Assembly (NCBI RefSeq): GCF_009905375.1
Contig: NW_027417559.1
Span: 1 to 64,000, forward strand
Length of the DNA stretch: 64,000 bases
Direction: 5' to 3'
Origin: Apium graveolens
Lineage: Eukaryota; Streptophyta; Magnoliopsida; Apiales; Apiaceae
The position numbers were made by a program, and so were the translations under genes. The notes beneath the pieces are model-generated. The model made no database searches. It was given only the letters and a program-made list of their open reading frames with translations, and had not been told where the DNA came from. Shown piece after piece: positions 10,179 to 20,766 of the stretch. Position 1 is the first letter of the stretch. The number at the start of each line of letters is the position of its first letter.

Positions 10179-13100
10179 ATGGCACCAAAGGATTTAATCA
10201 TTGATGGAGCTAAATTTGTTCCAAACAACTATGCTGCAATTCTTGATCATGCTGAAGCTCCATCTGAATTGCACTTTGTGCAAGATCTTCTTGCACATAG
10301 TGAGGTTTGGTACGCCTTAACTCAGCCTGAATTATTTTCAAGTCAACAAGTTCTGAGGTTCTGGAGGACTGGCATTTTTGATGATGGTGGTAACTGTGGA
10401 ACTCCCAGTATTATCTTCCAAGTGGGTGATTCATCTTTTGTAGTCACTCCTGGTACAGTACGCAGGGCTTTACATCTTCCAGAGGATTGTACTTTCTCAG
10501 TTCCAGAGGACTCAGCCCTTCGGGAGTTAATGGCTGAATTGGGATATGAAAAGAGTCTGACGAAACTTGGACAGTTGAAACGGGCTAATATCAGAAGAGA
10601 ATGGAGTTTCTTCTTTGATTGCATCACCAAAGCCTTTGGGAACAAATGTTCAAATTTTGATGCTATCCCAATTCTGAGTCAGCACATAGGGTATGCTATT
10701 ATCCATCAAACTCATTTTGATTTTGCAACTGGAATAATTGGTTTTATTGGGGATAGGATGACAGAGGATCGAGATGTTGTTTATTTTGCTAGATTCTGTC
10801 AACTTATTTACACTTACTGTACTGATGAACCTCATTTAGTCAGCACTCAAACCCCACCTTTTAAGGTTGCAAAAAGGTACTTTAATGATCTGGTAAATGC
10901 TGATACTAAGAAGAAAATGGTTAGACCATTACAGATTCCTAAGTCTGTAAAACAGATCCTGGTAAATGCTGATCCTGATACCTATTGATTTGTTTACTCT
11001 GATGTCCAACCACCTCCAACCATCCAAAATCCATCAACCTCAGTACCTACCTCTCATTCTACTCAACCTACCCTCAGAACTTATCTCAAATCCTATCTCT
11101 CCACTTCACAGACTGCTCAACCTTCCTCTTCAGCACCTACTGTGAAGTCTCCATCCTCTAAGCCAAAGAGAACAAAAATTGTTCCTCAAACACCTCAAAA
11201 GATGAGGAGATTTACTTTGAGAGATGAATCAGATTCTGAGGAACAGATTCCTTCTTCAGAACCTGTGGTGATTGAAGCTGAGAAAGCAACTTCTCAAAAG
11301 GATTCTGAAATTGGGGGTTCTAGGCTTCTCAAGAGGCTTAGACGTATGATAATTCCTGAAACTCCCAAGGAATCCAAATCAACAAGGAAGTACAAGAAAC
11401 AGAGGGCACAAAGACCAGTTTCAGATGATGAGGAGGAAACAGCTAAGGAAGGGGATCAGGAATCTCTGATCTCACAAGGCAAGGAATTTGCTCCAGTCAC
11501 TTCTTCTCCATCCACTCCATCTCAGGAAGCTGTATCTGACAAGGCTAACTCCCCATCTGTGTCTCTTGTTGATCCAGGCACAAGTGCTGAAATTGATATT
11601 CAGAACTTGGTTGTGCCTGCAATTCTTTTCTTAGAAGCTCCAACAGCAAATAATCCTTTCACAACACCTGTTACTGATGTTGTTCAAACTCCAGAGTTAT
11701 CAACAACACCTTCTCTGCATCAAGATGTTGATGATCAGATTTTAGGTGAGCATCAGGATATGGCTGTTGATCAGAACTTAGTCTCAGATCAGCAATTAGA
11801 GGATGCTGAAGCCTCTATTGCTACTCACACTGTTGTCTTATCAGAAGATACTGATTCTTTAAGTTCTGATGCTGCAAATGTTGGAGATACTGGTGAAGCT
11901 GCTACAACTGTAGATGCTGATGAAGCAGGTCCTTCAGGACATACTCCTCTACCGACTCTTCCTAAGTCTGAACTGGTAAAGGAGTTTGTTATCAGGGATG
12001 CACCATTACCTTGGAGTGAAACTCCTGCAGGTCAGGAGTGGACTAAGGAATGGAACTCAGTTTCATGTGTTCCAAATGCTTTACATCTTGCTGAGCACCT
12101 GACTAAAGCTGATGAAATGTTAAATTCTGATGATTTTAAAACCCAGCTTAGAGTCACTGCATTGAGTACTAAACATCTACAAGGTCTTCATTCCAATACT
12201 CATGCCGAGCTACACAAGATTCAGGAGAACTTTATCAAACAGGAACAAGTTTGGAAAATTGATAAGAAAAAGTTCTTCCAACCTACCATTGACAGGGTTG
12301 CTTATATTGAGAAAACTCAAGAGAAACAACAAGCTCAGATTGATCAAATTCTGACAAATCAAGCTTCTCAGCAATCGCAACTTACTGAAATCCAGACCTC
12401 AGTGGAACTACTTATCTCTCTTTTATTACCTGCTGATGCCAAAAAGGGGGAGAAGGTAATTAAGTCCAAATGCACAACCAACAAGACACTGCAAGGAAAG
12501 GATGATGGAAAAGATGACCAAGGAACCTCTGGAATGGGTAGTGGTCATAGTCAAGGTAGAAGGTTTACATCAAGACAAGCTAGTCACAGAACAAGTTCTA
12601 ATACTGGGAAAAGAATAAGTTCTGCTGCTGGTAAAAGGATAAGTTCTGATGAACTTCTAGATCTTGATGAGGAAATGTCAAGACAGTTATTTCTTCAAGA
12701 AAATCCAGGAATGGACTTGGAAAGTTTAAAGGAAGAAGAAGCCAGACTTAAATCAGAGAAAGTCACATCTAAATCTGAAGCTTCTGGTAAAAAGTTACTT
12801 CCAAAACCTAAAGGCATTGTTATCAAAGAAAGGACACATACTGAAGCAACTTTGGCTAGATCACAACCACAGATAGATCCAAGATCCAAGGGTAAAGAAA
12901 AGGTTGGTGAACCTATCAAGCCTTATGTACCTCCTGAGGAAGAAGAAATTACTGATGGAAAAGATGATCTTGCTCTGGCTACAAGAAAAGTTCTTAAAAC
13001 AACCTCTGACATGGCTCAAGTTGTTCAGAGTCAAGAAATTGTAAGTTCTGATATTCAGAAGAAGCAAGTAACCTCTGACAGTGCTCAAGTTAACTTGATA

Positions 13101-13889
13101 TCAGAAAATAGATCAAAGACACTCCTACCAGGATTCACTAAAGCAAAACAGACTCAATCTTTGAAGACTACTGCAAGTGGTTTTGAAGCAAGAGTAGTTA
13201 CTGGAAAGGAAGCTAGAGATAAAACTGGATTGGGAAGTGCTGATGAAAGAAGAGTACACAACACTACCAATGATCCAACTTCCTTGAGTGAACCAGGTAT
13301 TGGAGCAACTCCTGAGAGATTGAATCAACTGGAATCTGTACAGATGGTTTACCATACCTACTTGAAAGAATACATCATGTTGTATTTCATGACAGATGGT
13401 AGGGTTTATCATATAAGACAAAATGCCATTCCTTTGAAGTATTTTAAAGAATTGGAGCATGTACTTTTCTTACTTCAAGTGGATGACAGAATAACAGAGA
13501 CTGCTGTAAACTACTTAAAAGAACAGATTCAGAGACAGAAAAGGCTTTATTCTGTTAAGTCTGACAGCAGATATGTTCCAAAGTACAGAGATCACAATGG
13601 TGATATTGTTGATATGAAGCCTAATACTGCACAGATCAGAACGTATCTTGGTATTAAGGGACTTGAATTCAATCTTGAGTCAGAAAAAGCTTATGTCATA
13701 AGACTAGATCAGGAGTTAAGAAAAGCAAAGATTAATGATCTCAGAGCTGCAATCTTTCAAACTGGTGAAGATACTGCAGAGCTTAAAGGTGTTAAAAGGA
13801 GAATGATTGATGAACTAAGATATGCTGAGAAATGTTTGTTGAAGAACTATCTCAGAACAACTCCTGACATCAGAGAGATCAGAAAATGA
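10179..13889 (+). pseudogene. Large accessory ORF of element A (about 1,236 codons, one premature TGA)
   Basis: ORFs 10179-10988 and 11142-13889 are in the same frame, and the 150 bases between them are fully open. Only TGA at 10986-10988 splits the gene. The N-terminal ~270 residues form a folded-looking domain (MAPKDLIIDGAKFVPNNY; VLRFWRTGIFDDGG; VTPGTVRRALHLPE) of the kind often labelled 'putative plant transposon protein'. A Ser/Pro/Asp/Glu-rich region follows, then a probable coiled coil (about 12180-12430), a Lys/Ser-rich low-complexity part, and a conserved-looking C-terminus (about 13300-13889). I see no signal peptide or convincing membrane helix, so the name 'envelope-like' used for this position in SIRE elements is not supported here. 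Confidence 0.75.
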
Positions 13890-14086
13890 AGAAGCCAAGT
13901 CGAAGATCTACAACTGCTTAAATTCTGATATTTATACAGATTGAAGTTGTTATCAGAAGTTGAAATTGGTAAAAACTTTAAGGACTGTAAGTTGTAGTTA
14001 TCAAGTCTATTTCTCATGCATTTGTACTTAATGTTTTTGACATCATCAAATATCTGTTAAACTTGTATATTTTGTTAATTTACAAG
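13890..14086 (+). other. Short 3' region of element A before the 3' LTR
   Basis: About 200 AT-rich bases with no ORF, containing further TTCTGATA-like words and leading to the polypurine tract. Confidence 0.6.
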
Positions 14087-14096
14087 TTGGGGGAGA
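14087..14096 (+). other. Polypurine tract of element A
   Basis: TTGGGGGAGA directly before the 3' LTR fits the plus-strand priming site of LTR retrotransposons. Confidence 0.9.
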
Positions 14097-14097
14097 T

Positions 14098-14712
14098 TGT
14101 TAGATATATTTGATAATGTCATGGCTAATATGTTTTATGTTTAGCTTTCAGATCTTACGTGAACAGGATAAATCAGTACTTAACTGTTGATCAGTACTTA
14201 TACTGGAAGTCAGGACTTAAGGATATCAGTACTTATATTATCAGGAGATAATCATCAGAAGATAGATATCAGAACTTAAGTGTTGAAGGACAATCAGATA
14301 AGGACAGTAGCTGATTAAAGGAAAGAAGATTGAGATAAACATAAGAAGAGATATGCATGAAGAAGGAATTCCGTGAAGAATGGAATACTTGGAAGAAAAG
14401 ATATCTGATTGATATATTTTAAGAAGCAGAATTATATTCCATATCAATTAGCGATTATCTTGTAACTGTGTAGTATATAAACACAGACATAGGGTTTACA
14501 CTATAAGTGTTATCATTATTAGAAAAGATTATTCATTGTAACCCTAGCAGCTCTCGTGATATTTGTTCATCACTGAGAGGTAACAGTTCCATACTGTAAC
14601 AGAGTTTATTGTTTCAATAAAGTTTGTTTTCTGTTACTTAAGTTCTTAAAGTTCGATTTGAGTGTACTATACACTGTATTCACCCCCTCTACAGTGTGTG
14701 TGTGACCTAACA
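14098..14712 (+). repeat. 3' LTR of element A
   Basis: It matches 1575-2188 with about 15 differences by eye (single substitutions, one-base indels and a small change near 14587). It has the same TATA box and AATAAA signals, and is followed by the target duplication gtgga. Confidence 0.95.
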
Positions 14713-14717
14713 GTGGA
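14713..14717. other. Target site duplication of element A, right copy (gtgga)
   Basis: Same five bases as 1570-1574. The minus-strand integrase sequence of element B continues from here. Confidence 0.95.
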
Positions 14718-15440
14718 TATCCAACAAAGATTCCTTCATCAGCTTTTAGATCAAATTTAGATAGCTGTTCAGGATGAGTCTTGAGAACAAAACACTTGCA
14801 TCCAAATACATGAAAGTACTTCAGATTTGGCTTCTTTTTCTTCACCATCTCATATGGTGTTTTTCCTTGCTTGTTAATGAGTGTTGCATTTTGAGTAAAA
14901 CAAGCAGTCTGCACAGCTTCAGCCCAGAAATAGGTTGGAAGCTTTGCTTCTTCAAGCATTGTACGTGCAGCTTCAATGAGAGTTCTATTCTTCCTTTCAA
15001 CAACTCCATTTTGCTGTGGAGTTCTAGGAGCAGAAAATTCCTACTTAATTCCATGGTTTTTGCAGAACTCTTCCATTATCAAATTCTTGAACTCAGTGCC
15101 ATTATCACTCCTTATGGTTTTCACAGAATCTTTGACCAATTTATCCAGATGTTTGACATGATCAATCAAGATAGATGCAGTTTCACTTTTTGTGTGCAAG
15201 AAATACACCCATGTGTATCTGGTGAACTCATCCACTATGACCAACGCATATTTCTTCTTTGCAATAGACATGACATTCACTGGACCAAATAGATCAACAT
15301 GTAGTAGATGATAAGGCTCAAGAATTGATGATTCAGTCTTGCTCTTGAATGAAGATTTTCTTTGTTTGGCCTTCTGACAAGAATCACAAAGGCCATCAGG
15401 AGCAATTACTGACTTTGGCAGTCCTCTCACAAGATCTTTC
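14718..15440 (-). pseudogene. Copia B integrase, truncated
   Basis: The minus strand encodes the integrase from the zinc domain (CDSCQKAK) through [15 protein letters not shown] and [10 protein letters not shown] to the FVGYP region where A is inserted. A TAG at 15041-15043 replaces the CAG of A at 5461-5463. Upstream the frame enters a deletion joint near 15441. A 117-codon frame at 14606-14959 runs across the joint into A's LTR and is an artefact of the insertion. Confidence 0.9.
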
Positions 15441-15498
15441 TTGAATCAGAATTTACACTAGAAGGAACAATGGAAACTTTCTTCAAAGAAGGTTTTAA

Positions 15499-15828
15499 TT
15501 AATAATAATCATAGTACAAACTATGATATTCCTTACAAGTATAAATGGAATGCCATAAACTACCACAATGAAAACAAGGATTTTGTGGTTTATATCTAAC
15601 AGACTGACTCTTAACTCCTGATTTTGAAGGTAAGGAGTTAATGTTCTTATTCTTCCTGCAAAAAGAAGCCAGATGGTTAGAACTTCCACAGTTATGACAT
15701 GTTTTCCTAGGAGCATCAGGAACAGGTTTATAATTATTGCTTTTATTCACACCTTCCTTTCCATTCCTATTTTTCCTAGGTGATTTTACCTTGTTTACAT
15801 TCTTAACATCTTTCAGCTTATGCTTAAG
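15499..15828 (-). pseudogene. Copia B gag, C-terminal part with zinc motifs
   Basis: It continues the B gag after the TAG at 15829-15831. It contains CHNCGSSNHLASFC and CFHCGSLWHSIYTC, then a TAA at 15499-15501 where A has CAA. The sequence goes on for about 55 bases to the deletion joint near 15441-15446. Confidence 0.85.
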
Positions 15829-17646
15829 CTACTTCTTAGTCATTAAGCCTATGTTTACTTCAGTTGTCTTTTCCTGTTTTAGTTTGTCAGAAGTTAATCC
15901 CTCTCTAACTTCTGTTTTATCATTATCAGACTTTACAGTTACAAACTTAACAGGTTTTAACTTTGGCTTTTGCTTAACAACAGGCTTAATTTCTACAATT
16001 CCTTTATCATTCTTATCCTCTCCATAACCTAAGCCCTCTTTCCAATTTTCACTACTTAGCAAATTTTGAGTTGTTCTGCCAGAGTTAGTCCAAGTCCTGA
16101 TTATCTCTCTTTCCTTTTCTAACTCAGTTTTTAGAGATTCATTCATTTTTAGCACTTCATCCCTAACATAAAAAGCATCATCTCTATCCTTCTGAGTTTG
16201 ATGGAACATAACTAACTCTTTTTCTAAGAAATTATTTCTTTTCTTAAAAGCAAGATTTTCAGAAGCTAATCTTTCACATGTTAAAGTTTGATCTCTATAA
16301 CTAACAAACATGGTTTTAAGATATCTTCTCAACTCATTAATATCATCAGTATGAAAAGCATAAGTAGTCTGAGGTACCTTTGTTTCAGCAGCTTCAGAAC
16401 TGCTCTCAGCACTTTCTTTATCAGCATTTGCCATCAATGCATAGTTCTCCTCACTTTCAGAGTCTGAGGTATCTGTCCAGCTTTTCTGCTTTGTGATAAG
16501 AGCCTTGCCTTTGTCACCCTTTACCTTCTTACAATCAGGAGATATGTGACCTTTCTCACCACAGTTATAGCATTGGACATTGGTATAATCTCCTCTATCA
16601 GACTTTCCTCCTCTGCCTTCAGATCTTCTGAAATTCTTCTTATCAGAACTTATGCCTTTCCTGGAAAACTTCTTTCCCTTCCTGAACTTCCTGTATGCAA
16701 TCTTTGTGATCCCTTTCACCATAAGAGCACACAGCTTCATCATCTCCTCATCAGCATCAGTCTCAGGCAAGCTTTCAGAATCTGAGTCATCATCACTTTC
16801 AGAACTTGATGACTCAGTATCAGACTTTGTGAAAAGAGCTTTACCCTTGTCTTTCCTTGAGGTAGCTGCCTTGGGGAATTCTTCTTCAGCCTTAAGAGCA
16901 ACTGTCCTTGACTTTCCTCCTTTCCTCTTGCTTCTTTGTTCCATCTCAAGTTCATGAGTCTTGAGCATTCCATAAATTTCATCAAGAGTTGTTTCATCAA
17001 GACTGTAGTTGTCTCTTATTGTTGTTGCCTTCAAATCCCAATATTCAGGAAGAGCTAACAGGAATTTAAGGTTTGAATCTTCAAGATCATACTCCTTATT
17101 AACCAGTGACAGATCATTCAAGAGTTTGACAAATCTATCATATAAATCAATCAATGATTCATTAGCCTTTGAGTCAAAGTGTTCATACTCTTGAGTGAGT
17201 ATTGTCTTCCTGTTCTTCTTAATTGTATCAGTTCCCTGACACCTTGTTTCCAGAGCATCCCATATCTCCTTAGCAGTCTTGCAGTTAATTACCCTATTTG
17301 ACATTACATTATCAATGGCACTATGCAGTAAGTGTCGTACCTTAGCATCCTTAGAAATTGATGCGATATCTTCAGCAGTATAATCACTCTTTTCCTTTGG
17401 TACGGTCTTTGCTGCTTCACCTACAACTGCAACAGCGAGCTTGGTTGGTTTGTGAGGTCTTTCCTTGATTCTATCAAGATATTCTGGATCTGTAGCTTCC
17501 AGAAACATGGTCATCCTCACCTTCCATATGGCATATTCAGATGGTCTCAGTATGAGAACTTTGATGGTTTCATACCGACTTTGAATTTGTGTCTTTGGAC
17601 GTTCTTCAGTTTTGGTAGGCTTAGTTGGAGTTTCTGTGTCGGACAT
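15829..17646 (-). CDS. Copia B gag, intact 605-codon frame
   Basis: The first ~605 codons of gag are open, starting MSDTETPTKP, with the UBN2-type core, an Asp/Ser-rich segment, one CCHC knuckle (CYNCGEKGHISPDC, near 16530-16575) and a long helical region. A has three frameshifts over the same span. The frame ends at TAG 15829-15831, where A has CAG, so about the last quarter of gag is cut off. The product could still form particles or bind RNA, but expression is unknown and the rest of B is dead. Confidence 0.8.
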   Translation of the reverse strand: MSDTETPTKPTKTEERPKTQIQSRYETIKVLILRPSEYAIWKVRMTMFLEATDPEYLDRIKERPHKPTKLAVAVVGEAAKTVPKEKSDYTAEDIASISKDAKVRHLLHSAIDNVMSNRVINCKTAKEIWDALETRCQGTDTIKKNRKTILTQEYEHFDSKANESLIDLYDRFVKLLNDLSLVNKEYDLEDSNLKFLLALPEYWDLKATTIRDNYSLDETTLDEIYGMLKTHELEMEQRSKRKGGKSRTVALKAEEEFPKAATSRKDKGKALFTKSDTESSSSESDDDSDSESLPETDADEEMMKLCALMVKGITKIAYRKFRKGKKFSRKGISSDKKNFRRSEGRGGKSDRGDYTNVQCYNCGEKGHISPDCKKVKGDKGKALITKQKSWTDTSDSESEENYALMANADKESAESSSEAAETKVPQTTYAFHTDDINELRRYLKTMFVSYRDQTLTCERLASENLAFKKRNNFLEKELVMFHQTQKDRDDAFYVRDEVLKMNESLKTELEKEREIIRTWTNSGRTTQNLLSSENWKEGLGYGEDKNDKGIVEIKPVVKQKPKLKPVKFVTVKSDNDKTEVREGLTSDKLKQEKTTEVNIGLMTKK

Positions 17647-17688
17647 GATTGTGTTTGGATCTTTAACTGTATGTGTGTTAACAGATAA

Positions 17689-17700
17689 GCTCTGATACCA
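17689..17700 (-). other. Primer binding site of element B
   Basis: GCTCTGATACCA on the plus strand is the reverse complement of TGGTATCAGAGC, the tRNA-Met priming site, two bases inside the LTR of B. Confidence 0.93.
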
Positions 17701-17702
17701 CT

Positions 17703-18297
17703 TGTTAGGTCACACACACTGTAGAGGGGGTGAATACAGTGTAAAATACAATCAAATCGAACTTTTAATATTTCAAGTAACAGAAAACAAACTTTATTGA
17801 AACAATAAACTCTGTTACAGTATGGAACTGTTACCTCTCAGTGATGAACAAATATCACGAGAGCTGCTAGGGTTACAATCAATAATCTTCTCGAATATGA
17901 TAACACTTATAGTATAAACCCTATGTCTGTATTTATATACTACACAGTTACAAGATAATCGCTAATTGATATAGAATATAATTCTGCTTCCTAAAATATA
18001 TCAATCAGATATCTTTTCTTCCAAGTATTCTATTCTTCATAGAATTCCTTCTTCATGCATATCTCTTCTTATGTTTATCTCGATCTTCTTTCCTTTAATC
18101 AGCTACTATCCTTATCTGAACGTCCTTCAGCACTTAAGATCTGATATCCATCTTCTGATGATTATCTCCTGATAATATAAGTACTGATATCCTTAAGTCC
18201 TGACTTCCAGTATAAGTACTGATTCCCAGATAAGTACTGAGATCTGAAAACTAAACATAAATCATATTAGTCATGACATTATCAAATATATCTAACA
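17703..18297 (-). repeat. 5' LTR of element B
   Basis: On the minus strand it begins TGTTAGATATATTTG and ends TGACCTAACA, clearly the same family as the LTRs of A but with more differences and small indels (595 versus 614 bp). The partner LTR lies outside the window, so the target duplication cannot be checked. The flanking bases 18298-18302 are caaca. Confidence 0.92.
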
Positions 18298-19264
18298 CAA
18301 CAAATCCAGTTTTGTAACCATTCTTGCTAGTGTACTTCCCTTTTCCTTTCCAGCTGTTGTCTTTGTTGAAAGACTATCCTTTAACATTGAAAAATCTTGG
18401 CTTCTTTACTCTAATGTTAGAGAATTTTCTAGCCAAATAAGCAATTGACTGATCTAGCTCATCCAGTTCATCAAGAGTGTAGAACTCATCTTCTTCCAAT
18501 TACAGAATGACTTGTTCATGTGAATTATTTGTTCTTTGCTCACTTGTTGAGGCAACTGGAGTTTGATATCTTAGCTCATCAATAGATGTTTGGATTTTAT
18601 TGAAAATTAAAGCACTTGAGCCATCTACAACATGTCCCTGACCAGATCTCAATGATTTCCTTTGAATCATTCGTAGTTCATATGTTTTGAGAATTCCATA
18701 TAGAACTTCCAGTGTTATTCTGCTCAGATCTCTCCCTTCCCTGATTGCTGATATTTTATTTTCCAAATGATCAGGGAGAGTAAGCAAGAACTTTAAGTTC
18801 ACTTCTCTAGCTTCATAGTATTTGTCATGGAGCTGCAAGTCATTTATCAGCTTGTTGAATCTTTCAAACACATCTGTTATACTTTCCTTTGGCTTAACCA
18901 TGAAACCCTCATACTGTGAAATCAGTATCCTTCTCTGATTTGATCTAACTTCCTTAGTTCCCTCACAGAGTATCTTAATCTTTTCCCATATTTGCTTGGT
19001 AGTGTCACAGTTGATAATGTTGTTGTACATCACATTGTCAAGTGACTCAATCAATATCAATTGCAAGCCACTATTCAGGAAGACTTTCTCTTTTTTAGGC
19101 TCAGTATACTCAGAAGGGTCTTTTGGAGCATAATGAGCTGGAATGACCATATCACCATCTATTGATTCTTCAACTCTAACCATAGGAGTGAAGGGCCCAT
19201 TTTTGAGTATCTGAATATATAGTGGATTGGCCATCCTGATAAACAGTAACATTTTTTTTTTCAA
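18298..19264 (-). pseudogene. Copia element C, gag fragment
   Basis: ORF 18500-19264 (254 codons) contains a copia gag core (KQIWEKIKILCEGT; LKFLLTLPDHLENK; LEVLYGILKTYELRM) distinct from the A/B family. Past its stop (near 18500) the frame continues recognisably to 18298 (EEDEFYTLDELDELDQSIAY type), where element B interrupts it before the zinc knuckle. The rest of C should lie left of the window. The start near 19264 is uncertain because it sits in an A-run. Confidence 0.85.
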
Positions 19265-19364
19265 AGATTGTAGTTAGCTTTTTCAAAGGTAGGAATTTTG
19301 ATGCTACTGATTTTTCAGTGTATTCATTCTTCCAAGATCTTGAATCTGTTTACTTTCAGATTTT

Positions 19365-19376
19365 GCTCTGATACCA
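19365..19376 (-). other. Primer binding site of element C
   Basis: GCTCTGATACCA, the reverse complement of the tRNA-Met priming site, two bases from the LTR end at 19379. Confidence 0.9.
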
Positions 19377-19378
19377 CT

Positions 19379-20766
19379 TGTTAGGAAATGAATAACATGC
19401 AGATGGGGGGTGAATGTGTTTTACTGTTTTTAAGCTTTTCTTGAATCTTTTATGGTTGAACAAAGTAAATTAAATCTTGTAGTAAAAATGTGTTCATGCA
19501 GAAATTAAGCTTATAGAAAATAAAGAACAAAAATCTTCAAAACTCACTTAATTTTACATTAAAATTAAGAATATTTTGCTACAAAATTTCTAGGCTCTTT
19601 GTTGATAAAGAGCCTAGCTTCTTCTTGAGAGAGTTATAATATTTTCTACCTAAATTGTTACAACTGACTAAAGGACCAATGTTAACTTTATAATTCAGTT
19701 AACTGCTGGTTTACACAGTGTACAATAAGAGATGCTATTAGCTTTTGTAAACAGTCACTTGTCGTTTCTATTTATTAGGAAAAGTATATATTCTATTTCT
19801 GGCTTAGCATATTTTTAGCATCCCGTGATTATCTTGATCTTCCTTTATTAGTTAATCTTCATCATTGATCTTGCACATTCTTCAAGCTGCTTTTTGTAGA
19901 CTTGTCAATCCAGCTATTTAGATTATTTGTTGATTGTTAATCTTGGATATTGAACTGATCTGCAATTTTGTACTTTGAGATTTTACCTCGAGATCTCCAT
20001 TTGGTCTATAGAGAACTTGACATCTCGATAAATATATTGGCTTATCAAGATCTCTAATACTCTATAGTAAATTTGACTTGTAGAGGTCTCTGAGTGCTCT
20101 ATAAGAGAATTTGGCTTGTAGAGATCTCTAGTCTTCATATCTTCACCTTGATTTATCGATATCTCTGAGTTCTCTAATGGTTTAATGACTTATCGATAAC
20201 TCATAGTTCTTTAGTCAAATTTGACTTGTCGATAACTCAGAGTTCTCTAGTGAATTTTGGCTGATCGATATCTCTGAGTTCTCTAGTGGAATTTGACTTA
20301 TCGATAACTTAGAGTTCTCTAATGAATGTTGACTTGTCGATAACTCTGAGTTCTCAAGTGAAGAAATGACTTGTCGATATCTCCAATCTCCATGTCTTCA
20401 ATTTGGCTTGTCGATATCTCTGTGAGTTCTCTAGTGCCTTTCCTGACTTCTCGATAAGTCATTTTGAGTTCTCGAATGACTTCTCTATAACACTAAATCT
20501 GTGACTTTTAGAGATCTTGATTTATAACATTTTTCCTAAAACAGATTTATTCAACTCCAAGCTTCTTCATAATTCTTCTGAGGCATGATCTTCTTGATCT
20601 TCTTTCAGATAGAATTCATAGGCTTGACACTGTTTATAGAAAAAGACTCCAGTCTACTCCTTTGACATTTTTACAGACTTTCAGTGTTACAAGTACAAAA
20701 TACAAATTTAGATAACAATACAACTTACTTAGGGTTGACAAATTGTCTTAGTCTTGTTAAAGCACA
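19379..20766 (-). repeat. LTR of element C (far border approximate)
   Basis: On the minus strand it ends in TTTCCTAACA at 19379, next to the primer binding site. The other end is placed at about 20766 (TGTGCTTTAACAAG on the minus strand), where gypsy gag sequence begins. This border is an estimate because the partner LTR is outside. The LTR contains a 36-bp-type repeat array at about 19985-20520. Confidence 0.7.
19985..20520. repeat. Degenerate tandem repeat, about 36-bp unit, inside LTR of element C
   Basis: About 14-15 imperfect units follow the pattern gacttg-tcgata-(ac/tc)tc-tgagttctctagtgaa. The core TCGATA..TC..GAGTTCTCTA recurs roughly every 36 bases. Units differ by several substitutions each, so the array is old. 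Confidence 0.75.

Larger units (their letters stand above)
1575..14712 (+). mobile_element. Copia element A, complete with both LTRs (SIRE/Maximus-like, 13.1 kb)
   Basis: This is a complete LTR retrotransposon of 13,138 bp. It has 614-615-bp LTRs beginning TGTTAG and ending CTAACA, a primer binding site matching initiator tRNA-Met just after the 5' LTR, gag and pol in copia order (protease, integrase, RT, RNase H), a purine tract before the 3' LTR, and flanking 5-bp duplications gtgga. By eye the two LTRs differ at about 15 sites, so insertion is not very recent. Gag and pol both carry frameshifts and stops, so the copy is not autonomous. Roughly 6 kb between pol and the 3' LTR holds two further ORFs. 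That layout and the gag type suggest the SIRE/Maximus lineage, which is an inference. Confidence 0.95.
14713..18297 (-). mobile_element. Copia element B, right part: integrase, gag and 5' LTR
   Basis: Minus-strand copy of the same family as A. Read leftwards from 18297 it has the 5' LTR, primer binding site, gag, a deletion that removes the gag end and protease, then integrase up to the A insertion. Pol resumes at 1574 and leaves the window at 1. It sits inside the gag of element C: C's gag sequence resumes at 18298. Confidence 0.92.

Noticed and set aside
10179..13889. Envelope protein of an infectious retrovirus-like element
   Set aside because: No signal peptide, membrane helix or cleavage motif seen. 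Position after pol alone is not evidence.
14606..14959. 117-codon frame joining integrase to a novel tail
   Set aside because: It runs from element B across the target duplication into the LTR of A; the tail is LTR sequence.
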